Shown: positions 1 to 5,395 of the stretch, piece by piece
Layout: every line of letters starts with the position of its first letter
Position numbering within the stretch: position 1 is the stretch's first letter
Assembly: GCA_023421875.1 (NCBI GenBank)
Contig: JAEZSM010000099.1
Span: 1 to 6,233, forward strand
Length of the DNA stretch: 6,233 bases
Direction: 5' to 3'
Source of the DNA: Spirochaetota bacterium
Lineage (GTDB): Bacteria; Spirochaetota; Spirochaetia; Treponematales; Rectinemataceae
The notes under the pieces: model-generated
The model's database searches: none
The model's input: the letters and a program-made list of their open reading frames with translations, nothing else
What the model was told of the DNA's origin: nothing
Made by a program: the position numbers and the translations under genes

Positions 1-2
1 CA

Positions 3-110
3 ACAGATCCGGCCGAGCGACTTCTGCGGGAAAAAGAACGTATCGAGCGAACCATCGGCAAGCTCACCGAAAAACTGGAAGAAATCGAGCTGAGGCTCTC
101 GGAGCTTTAA
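3..110 (+). CDS. C-terminal end of a protein with a charged coiled-coil tail (partial)
   Basis: Only the last 35 codons are present, ending at TAA 108-110; the gene begins outside the window. The visible tail is almost entirely Glu, Lys, Arg and Leu with hydrophobic residues at heptad-like spacing (for example KLTEKLEEIELRLSEL at the very end), so it should form a helix or coiled coil. Such a tail occurs at the end of several families, including bacterial valyl-tRNA synthetases, whose C-terminal arm ends in a similar Leu-rich coiled coil, and ABC-F ATPases. The sequence is too short and low in information to choose, so no function is assigned. It lies in the same direction as pyrK, whose start follows by 14 or 59 bases depending on the start chosen, so co-transcription is plausible. 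Confidence 0.6.
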   Translation, partial: TDPAERLLREKERIERTIGKLTEKLEEIELRLSEL

Positions 111-169
111 GCTGGGGATTACGCTTGACAGGACAAGACCAGGACAAGGACAATGCGGACGAGATACCG

Positions 170-1117
170 ATGATGAGACAGTTTAAAGCTTCTGTACTAT
201 TCAACCAGGCCGTATCGCAGGGCTGGAAGCTGCTGGCCTTCGCCTGGCCCCAAGACCTGGCGCCGCCGGTTCCCGGACAATTTTTCACCTTCAACCCCCA
301 GGGGCTACAGGCCGGCGAGGCGGGGCTTCTCAGAAGGCCTCTGGCCTTCGCTTTGTACGGACGCGGACTTGCCTTCGCGCTTTACCAGATCCGGGGCAAG
401 GCTACCCGAGCCCTGGCAGCCTTAGCCGAGGGTGGCAGCCTGGATGTGATCGGCCCACTCGGCAATTACTTTCCCGGGCCTTCCGAGGGAGAACAGGCCC
501 TCCTGGCGGGCGGTGGTATAGGGATCGGCCCCCTGCTGTATCTCTCTTCTACCTTTCAGAATTCCGATGCTATCCAAAAAACCGACCCTTCTCTTTCGGA
601 CAATGCGAGCAAACTCTTCCTCGGATTCAGATCGGCCATACAGGTTCCCTTCTTTACTCAGGCAGCGGAGCGCTGGGAAGCGCAGAACAGGAAGGCCGAC
701 GGATCAGGCTGGCAATCAAAACTACACCTACAGTCGGTATTAGCAGGGCTTTCGGATCTGCAGCACTGTCTCGACCAGGCGGAGATCGCCACCGATGACG
801 GCTCCAGGGGCTTCAAAGGTACGGTGGTGGATGCGCTTTTGCAGTACCGCAGCCGAAAAAATACCGACAGCCTTGGCTCCAGTGCGGTTCTGTCTGGAGC
901 AAGGATCTATGCCTGCGGCCCTGCTCCCATGCTTCAGGCCTTGGATGCCCTGGCGCTGGAAGCAGGTATTTCGGCCCACCTTTCGGCCGAGCAGTGGATG
1001 GCCTGCGGCGTGGGAGCCTGCCAGGGCTGTGTGCTCCCCGCCAGATCGGGGGGCTATCTGCGCGCCTGCGCCGACGGCCCGATATTTTCCCAAGGAGTAA
1101 TCCTGTGGAAAGCCTGA
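170..1117 (+). CDS. pyrK: Dihydroorotate dehydrogenase B, electron transfer subunit (PyrK)
   Basis: PyrK is the FAD and [2Fe-2S] subunit of class 1B dihydroorotate dehydrogenase; it carries electrons from the FMN of PyrD to NAD+ in pyrimidine synthesis, in the cytoplasm. Counting from ATG 170 as residue 1, the FAD-binding RRPLAF is at 55-60, the nucleotide-binding GGGIGIGPLL at 114-123, TDDGSRGFKGTVVDAL at about 208-223, YACGP at 247-251, and the cluster ligands CGVGACQGC plus a later Cys in RACADGP at Cys279, 284, 287 and 300 (C-x4-C-x2-C-x12-C). All expected motifs are in order, so the call is firm. The start is less certain: MMRQFKASV aligns with the usual PyrK N terminus, which favours ATG 170 (or 173), but an in-frame TTG at 125 behind a GGGGA would add 15 hydrophilic residues. 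At 315 residues it is longer than the roughly 250-270 of typical PyrK; the excess is in three apparent insertions (about 131-146, 171-205 and 228-243). It overlaps pyrD by 13 bases. Confidence 0.95.
   Translation: MMRQFKASVLFNQAVSQGWKLLAFAWPQDLAPPVPGQFFTFNPQGLQAGEAGLLRRPLAFALYGRGLAFALYQIRGKATRALAALAEGGSLDVIGPLGNYFPGPSEGEQALLAGGGIGIGPLLYLSSTFQNSDAIQKTDPSLSDNASKLFLGFRSAIQVPFFTQAAERWEAQNRKADGSGWQSKLHLQSVLAGLSDLQHCLDQAEIATDDGSRGFKGTVVDALLQYRSRKNTDSLGSSAVLSGARIYACGPAPMLQALDALALEAGISAHLSAEQWMACGVGACQGCVLPARSGGYLRACADGPIFSQGVILWKA
1092..1097 (+). promoter_or_regulatory. Ribosome binding site that fixes the pyrD start
   Basis: AAGGAG lies inside the end of pyrK, 7 bases before GTG 1105. It is a near-perfect match to the 16S rRNA 3' end and is the reason for choosing this GTG rather than the upstream in-frame ATG at 994, whose 37-residue extension is only pyrK sequence read in another frame. 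Confidence 0.8.
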
Positions 1118-2067
1118 GTAGAGAGCCGGATCTTTCGGTGCGTATCGGCCCCCTCGTACTGCCCAATCCGGTGGGAGTAGCCTCGGGCACCTTTGGCTAC
1201 GGGCAGGAATACCAGGAACTGGTGGACATCGGCCGCCTGGGAGCCCTCTATACAAAGGCGGTCAGCGTGGAACCAAAGGCGGGAAACAAGCCTCCCCGCC
1301 TCGTGGAGACTCCCAGCGGGCTGATAAATTCCATAGGACTGGCCAATCCCGGTCTTAAGGTTTTTCTCGACGAAAAAATTTCCTTTCTCCAGCATCTCGG
1401 CTGTCCCGTCCTGGTCAATGTGGTGGGTGAGACAGAGTCTGAATATACGGCGATCGTAGAGGCGATCGAAAAGCGTATTGGAGCCTTTAGGGGGGGAGCG
1501 AAAAGCCCGGTGGACGGCTACGAGCTGAACCTTTCCTGTCCCAATGTGGAAAAGGGCGGTATGGCCTTCGGCACGGAACCCGGGGTGGTGGAGCGGATAA
1601 CTCGAACAGTGAGGAGCCTTACCAATCGCGCCCTGATAGTAAAGCTAAGCCCCAACGTCACCGACATAGCCCAGATAGCTCTCGCAGCCGAAGCGGGAAA
1701 GGCTGACGCGATTTCCTGCATCAATACCGTGGTAGGTATGGCCATCGACGTCAAGACCTGCAGACCCCTGATCGCCCGGGGAATAGGTGGCCTTTCCGGA
1801 CCTGCTATACGACCTATCGGGGTTGCCTGCGTTTGGAAGGCAGCAAGGGCTGTCCGGATTCCCGTGATAGGCCTGGGCGGAATAACCTGCGCCGACGACG
1901 CCCTAGAATACTTCCTTGCAGGAGCAGCGGCGATTCAAGTAGGCACGGCCATTTTCTCAAATCCCCGGGCTCCCCTGGAGATTCTCGACGGAATCAAGGC
2001 CTGGATGCGCGAACGCGACATCGGAAGCATCGGAGAAATTCCCGGATTGCTGCGGTTCCCCTCCTAG
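1105..2067 (+). CDS. pyrD: Dihydroorotate dehydrogenase B, catalytic subunit (PyrD, class 1B)
   Basis: The enzyme oxidises (S)-dihydroorotate to orotate using FMN, the fourth step of UMP synthesis; in class 1B enzymes the electrons leave through PyrK to NAD+. The 320-residue product has the full family signature: PNPVGVASGTFGYG at 20-33, ETPSGLINSIGLANPG at 68-83, NLSCPN at 142-147 with the class 1 catalytic base Cys145, VKLSPN at 179-184, INTVVGMAID at 206-215, GGLSGPAIRP at 228-237, and the FMN phosphate-binding GLGGI (256-260) and GAAAIQVGTAIF (273-284). The Cys rather than Ser base and the absence of an N-terminal membrane anchor separate it from class 2 (quinone-linked) enzymes; the adjacent pyrK points to class 1B rather than 1A. 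The GTG start sits within the last codons of pyrK, implying translational coupling and matched subunit amounts. Length is close to the usual 300-310. Confidence 0.96.
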   Translation: MESLSREPDLSVRIGPLVLPNPVGVASGTFGYGQEYQELVDIGRLGALYTKAVSVEPKAGNKPPRLVETPSGLINSIGLANPGLKVFLDEKISFLQHLGCPVLVNVVGETESEYTAIVEAIEKRIGAFRGGAKSPVDGYELNLSCPNVEKGGMAFGTEPGVVERITRTVRSLTNRALIVKLSPNVTDIAQIALAAEAGKADAISCINTVVGMAIDVKTCRPLIARGIGGLSGPAIRPIGVACVWKAARAVRIPVIGLGGITCADDALEYFLAGAAAIQVGTAIFSNPRAPLEILDGIKAWMRERDIGSIGEIPGLLRFPS

Positions 2068-2068
2068 C

Positions 2069-2842
2069 CTAGGGAGCCATATCCTTGCGCTGGCTCAAAA
2101 CGGCGCCGTTTGCAATTTTAACACAGAGCAGTTCGCTTCCGTTCGAGAATGTATGCAAACCTTCCGGCAACATGACGAATTCCTCCGCGTCGTCCGTACC
2201 GGCGCAGGGCCTGGTCTGCGCCGGCGGGCACAGTGCGCTTTCGGGCCACCAGGGCTCATCTTCGGGCAAGACAAAGGCCGTTTTGGCGGACGGAAACAGC
2301 GATACTCTGAAATTACCCTGGATGAGCCGCTCCGCCGTTGTCCATGGAGCAAGGCTCCAGGGATCCTTCTGTTTTATCACCCCAGGATCAGCCAGTTTTT
2401 CTAGAGGCCACTTCCAGGGGTCATAGCCGGCTTTTTCCATCGCCAGGGCGACAGTGGCAGCATAGCCCGACCCAAAGCTCGCCCTGCCCTTGGCCGGCCG
2501 CCATAGTTCCGCCAGGCCGAATCCGGTCTCCAAATCGAAAGGGTACAGAAAGCCCGCGGGCTTGCACCAGCCGTATGGGGCTATGGGCTGAAAAAGAATT
2601 GCCTGATCGCAGCCCCGCCAGATCCTGATCGTAATGCTCTCACCCTCGGCCACGAGGAACTCTTGTTTAGAACCATTCTGATCGACCCAGCTGACCCGAT
2701 AGGCCAGTCCCTCCATGCCTTGCCAGACTGTCGGCCTCGGCGGAGCCGCTATTACAATGTCCTGGAAGGCTATGAACCCTGCGTTGCAGGAGCAGGCCAA
2801 AGGAATCAATAGAAAAATCCAAGGCTTGATCTGGCGTTTCAC
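2069..2842 (-). CDS. Predicted lipoprotein of unknown function
   Basis: I do not recognise the family. The 257-residue product begins with a basic stretch (KRQIKPW), then a short hydrophobic core (IFLLIPLA) and Cys17 and Cys19, which looks like a lipoprotein signal; the lipobox (PLAC, or ACSC for Cys19) is loose, as is common in spirochaetes. This predicts an exported, lipid-anchored protein, though an ordinary signal peptide is possible. The mature part is rich in Trp (11 after the signal, including a WW pair) and has five further Cys (78, 93, 205, 213, 240) that could form disulfides. No further membrane segment is seen. GTG 2842 is preferred because AGGA lies 8 bases upstream and it leads straight into the basic region; TTG 2845, adjacent in frame, is the alternative. 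The gene is 110 bases downstream of malQ on the same strand, so it may be read from the sugar operon, and its stop almost touches that of pyrD. Confidence 0.75.
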   Translation of the reverse strand: MKRQIKPWIFLLIPLACSCNAGFIAFQDIVIAAPPRPTVWQGMEGLAYRVSWVDQNGSKQEFLVAEGESITIRIWRGCDQAILFQPIAPYGWCKPAGFLYPFDLETGFGLAELWRPAKGRASFGSGYAATVALAMEKAGYDPWKWPLEKLADPGVIKQKDPWSLAPWTTAERLIQGNFRVSLFPSAKTAFVLPEDEPWWPESALCPPAQTRPCAGTDDAEEFVMLPEGLHTFSNGSELLCVKIANGAVLSQRKDMAP

Positions 2843-2917
2843 CAACGGTTTCCTGCGTTTTATACGTCCGTTTGTGTGCCGCCTGCTTCAATATTGATGG
2901 GACTTTTGCTGCTCGAG

Positions 2918-2939
2918 GCTAGGAGACGCGATCCTAAGC
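2918..2939 (-). other. Small inverted repeat between malQ and the lipoprotein gene
   Basis: GCTAGGA and TCCTAAGC can pair over 7 base pairs with one bulged base and a 7-base loop. An alternative, overlapping stem (GCGAT 2928-2932 with ATCGC 2942-2946) is also possible. It lies 13 bases after the malQ stop in the direction of malQ transcription. No run of T follows on the minus strand, so it is not a typical intrinsic terminator; it could be an mRNA 3'-end stabiliser, a weak terminator or chance. Confidence 0.25.
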
Positions 2940-2952
2940 GTATCGCTGAATT

Positions 2953-4575
2953 TTAACCCAGACGGAAAAAAACCTCACCGAGCTTTTTCAATCTTTTTGC
3001 CAGGGAAGGGCGAAGAGACCCCTCTGGCATTCTCCAGGACCACCAACCGTCCTGGGTCCCCGGATAGTTCATCCTGGCTTCGCTTCCCAGGCCTAAAAGA
3101 TCCTGGAAGGGCGCTATGGCCATTGCGGCTGGGCTAGCCCAGGCTGTGCGTATCATATTCCAGGAAAAATTGCGCTTCGTGCCGCCCACATAAGCCAGAG
3201 CCCTGGCCGCGGCCATTGGCGTAGTCGATGCCAGCCAGCCCGCCGCCGTGTCGTTGTCGTGGGTGCCTGTGTATACAACTGTATTCGTTGGATAGTTGTG
3301 GGGATAGTCGGGATTGTCGCCTTCGGGCTCGAAAGCGAACTGGAGAATCTTCATGCCGGGAAAGCCGTAGCGATCCCTCAGCGCGTACACTTCTGGAGTC
3401 ATGAAGCCCAGATCCTCGGCGATTATGGGCACTTCTCCCAGCCTTTTCTGCACCGCGTCGAAGAGTAATCGACCTGGGCCAGGCTCCCAGCTCCCGCCCT
3501 CGGCGGTTTTGTCCTGAGCAGGCACGGCCCAGTTGGCCGAAAAGCCCCTGAAATGGTCGATCCGAATAATGTCCACCAGGCTCAAGGCAGCCTCGATGCG
3601 CGAAACCCACCAGGCATAGCCCTCTGCCTTGTTAGCTTTCCAGTCGTACAGCGGGTTCCCCCAGAGCTGGCCTGTCGCCGTGAAGTAGTCCGGAGGCACC
3701 CCCGCTACCTTGAGAGGCTTACCTTCCCCGTTCAGCTGGAAAAGCCCAGGTGCGGCCCATACGTCAGCGGAATCCCAGGCGGCGAAAATCGGTATGTCCC
3801 CGATGATTCGGACACCCGCGGTCTCAGCCTTAGTCTTGAGGGTTCGCCACTGGCTGAAAAAGACAAACTGGATAAACTTATGCTTGCCCACGAGATCGGC
3901 CTGGGCTTCGGCAAATCCTTCGAGGGCGCCGGCTTTTCTCAGTCTCAGCGCCTCGGGCCAACGGTCCCAGGATTCCATGCTCCTGGTTTCCTTGATCGCC
4001 ATGAAAAGCGAAAAATCCTCGAGCCAAGACGCATTGTCGACGCAGAAGCGGTTGAAGGATTCCCCGTCCAGCCGAAGGGCGTCGAGATTTTTTTCCAGTC
4101 CGCCGGTGTCGGGCGAATATGCCAGTTCGGCGACGCCCTGCGTTCGGGCGCTCTGTCCAGCCGCTTCCTGCCCGTCCTTAGCCTGCGAATACGTCCTTCC
4201 TATCTTTAGTTTTGCCTTGAAGCGTTCCCAGGCTCTGTTTAAAAAACGCCGCCGGGAGTCGAATATCCAGCCGAAATCCACCTTGCCATTGTTGGATGCT
4301 CTGCACGCCGCCAGTTCCTCGGGGCTCAAGAGCCCCGCCTGAGCTAGCAAGCCCGGGGCGATCAGATTGGGATTACCCGCAAAGGAAGAAAGGCATTGAT
4401 AGGGCGAGTCCCCGTAGCCCGTCGGTCCCAGGGGCAGGATCTGCCAGAGCCCAACGCCTGCCTCGGCCAAAAAGTCTATGAATGCCCAGGCCTCAGGCCC
4501 GAGGGTGCCAATGCCATAGGGACCCGGCAGAGAACTGGGATGCAAGAGGATGCCGGAACTCCGGGTGAACCCCAT
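2953..4575 (-). CDS. malQ: 4-alpha-glucanotransferase (amylomaltase, GH77)
   Basis: The enzyme moves alpha-1,4-glucan segments between maltodextrins, releasing glucose and making longer chains for phosphorylase; it is cytoplasmic. The 540-residue product opens with the family hallmark RSSGILLHPSSLPGPYGIG and continues with WQILPLGPTGYGDSPYQ (44-60), GDIPIF (259-264), the nucleophile Asp340 in RIDHFRG, the acid/base Glu387 in AEDLG and the third acid Asp440 in GTHDND. The 47-residue spacing between nucleophile and acid/base equals that in Thermus amylomaltase (D293, E340). It is about 40 residues longer than that 500-residue enzyme, and a hydrophilic Gln/Ala/Gly-rich stretch at about 127-165 probably accounts for this. 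ATG 4575 follows the permease stop by 4 bases, with AAAGGG 8 bases upstream inside the permease gene, so translation is probably coupled. Its place after two sugar ABC permeases points to use of imported maltodextrins. Confidence 0.97.
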   Translation of the reverse strand: MGFTRSSGILLHPSSLPGPYGIGTLGPEAWAFIDFLAEAGVGLWQILPLGPTGYGDSPYQCLSSFAGNPNLIAPGLLAQAGLLSPEELAACRASNNGKVDFGWIFDSRRRFLNRAWERFKAKLKIGRTYSQAKDGQEAAGQSARTQGVAELAYSPDTGGLEKNLDALRLDGESFNRFCVDNASWLEDFSLFMAIKETRSMESWDRWPEALRLRKAGALEGFAEAQADLVGKHKFIQFVFFSQWRTLKTKAETAGVRIIGDIPIFAAWDSADVWAAPGLFQLNGEGKPLKVAGVPPDYFTATGQLWGNPLYDWKANKAEGYAWWVSRIEAALSLVDIIRIDHFRGFSANWAVPAQDKTAEGGSWEPGPGRLLFDAVQKRLGEVPIIAEDLGFMTPEVYALRDRYGFPGMKILQFAFEPEGDNPDYPHNYPTNTVVYTGTHDNDTAAGWLASTTPMAAARALAYVGGTKRNFSWNMIRTAWASPAAMAIAPFQDLLGLGSEARMNYPGTQDGWWSWRMPEGSLRPSLAKRLKKLGEVFFRLG

Positions 4576-4579
4576 GCTC

Positions 4580-5395
4580 TCAACCCTTTACCGCGCCGGC
4601 GGCTATGCCCTTGATGATGTATTTCTGCAAGGCCAGGTAAAAAACTATAATCGGTACAGCCGAGAGCACCAGGGAGGCGGTCAGCGGTCCGTATTCCTTG
4701 AGGAACTGGCCGTAGAACTGCATCTGGGCTAGCTGAATGGTGCCCTGCTTGATCACCAGAAGGGGAAGGAGAAAGTCGTTCCATATCCAGAGGGCGTCCA
4801 GCACCGCTATGGTGGCCGTGATGGGCTTAAGCAGGGGGAAGACTATCCTGAAGAAGATGAAAGCCGTCCCCGCTCCGTCTATTGCCGCAGACTCTTCCAA
4901 TTCCTTGGGCACGCTCTTCACGAAGCCGTGGAACATGAAGACAGCCATAGGAGCTCCCAGACCCCAGTAAAGCACGACGATACCCAGGGGATTGGTAAAT
5001 CCCAGGTCCGAGGCTAGCACCGCCAAGGGCACCATGATGATCTGGAAGGGTATGACCAGGGCAAAGGCGAAGATGCTGTAGATCAGCCAGGCGTAGCGCT
5101 TCTCGGTGCGTGCGAGCATCCAGGCCGCCATGGAGCTGCTAAGAACGATACCCGCCACACCCAGGGTGGTGATCAGCAGGGTGGTAGCGGCCACTCTGGG
5201 AAATTCCATCACCTTCCATGCCTTGACGAAATTATCCAAAAAGAGGGAGGAAGGCAGGGCCAGCGGCCTGAGCATGATGTCGGCGTCGGGCTTGAGGGCG
5301 CTCACCAGCACGAAAAGGGCCGGATAGATAAAAACGAAGGCCAGCAGGATCATGAATGCTTCCAGAAGGTGGATGGGCTTGAACCGATAGCTCAT
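4580..5395 (-). CDS. Carbohydrate ABC transporter permease, MalG-like (CUT1 family)
   Basis: One of two inner-membrane channel subunits of a binding-protein-dependent sugar importer. The 271-residue protein has six likely membrane segments (about 10-32, 69-92, 102-127, 136-157, 192-214 and 238-259) and the cytoplasmic EAA loop that docks on the ATPase, here EESAAIDGAGTAFIFFRI followed by VFPLLKP (168-191). The ending, with QKYIIKGIAAGAVKG, is the classical C terminus of MalG-type permeases. The reading frame is open far upstream of ATG 5395, but that part overlaps the MalF-like gene and lacks permease features; ATG 5395 has an excellent ribosome site and shares ATGA with the upstream stop. 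malQ downstream makes maltodextrin or another alpha-glucoside the likely substrate, but this is inferred from context; CUT1 permeases alone do not reveal the sugar. Confidence 0.95.
   Translation of the reverse strand: MSYRFKPIHLLEAFMILLAFVFIYPALFVLVSALKPDADIMLRPLALPSSLFLDNFVKAWKVMEFPRVAATTLLITTLGVAGIVLSSSMAAWMLARTEKRYAWLIYSIFAFALVIPFQIIMVPLAVLASDLGFTNPLGIVVLYWGLGAPMAVFMFHGFVKSVPKELEESAAIDGAGTAFIFFRIVFPLLKPITATIAVLDALWIWNDFLLPLLVIKQGTIQLAQMQFYGQFLKEYGPLTASLVLSAVPIIVFYLALQKYIIKGIAAGAVKG

Noticed and set aside
111..169. Search for a promoter or PyrR-type attenuator before pyrK
   Set aside because: The space after the upstream stop is at most 59 bases and shows no convincing -35/-10 pair, no terminator hairpin and no anti-terminator; pyrK is probably read from an upstream promoter.
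740..1395. Minus-strand open frames of 113-171 codons opposite pyrK and pyrD
   Set aside because: They lie across two well-supported genes, and their Gly/Arg/Pro-rich translations show no family features.
2085..2628. Several plus-strand open frames of 83-113 codons opposite the lipoprotein gene
   Set aside because: The minus-strand frame has a ribosome site, a signal-like N terminus and spans the whole interval without interruption; the plus-strand frames overlap each other and show none of these.
2859..2891. Possible promoter for the lipoprotein gene: TATAAA (2859-2864) with TTGAAG (2886-2891) on the minus strand
   Set aside because: The spacing is 21 bases, too long for a usual sigma-70 type promoter, and transcription would start at or inside the ribosome binding site.
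3553..4342. Two long overlapping plus-strand open frames (218 and 210 codons) opposite malQ
   Set aside because: They are antisense to a certain GH77 gene with all catalytic motifs, have no ribosome site, no recognisable domain and basic, Ser/Pro/Arg-rich composition typical of a shadow frame in G+C-rich DNA.
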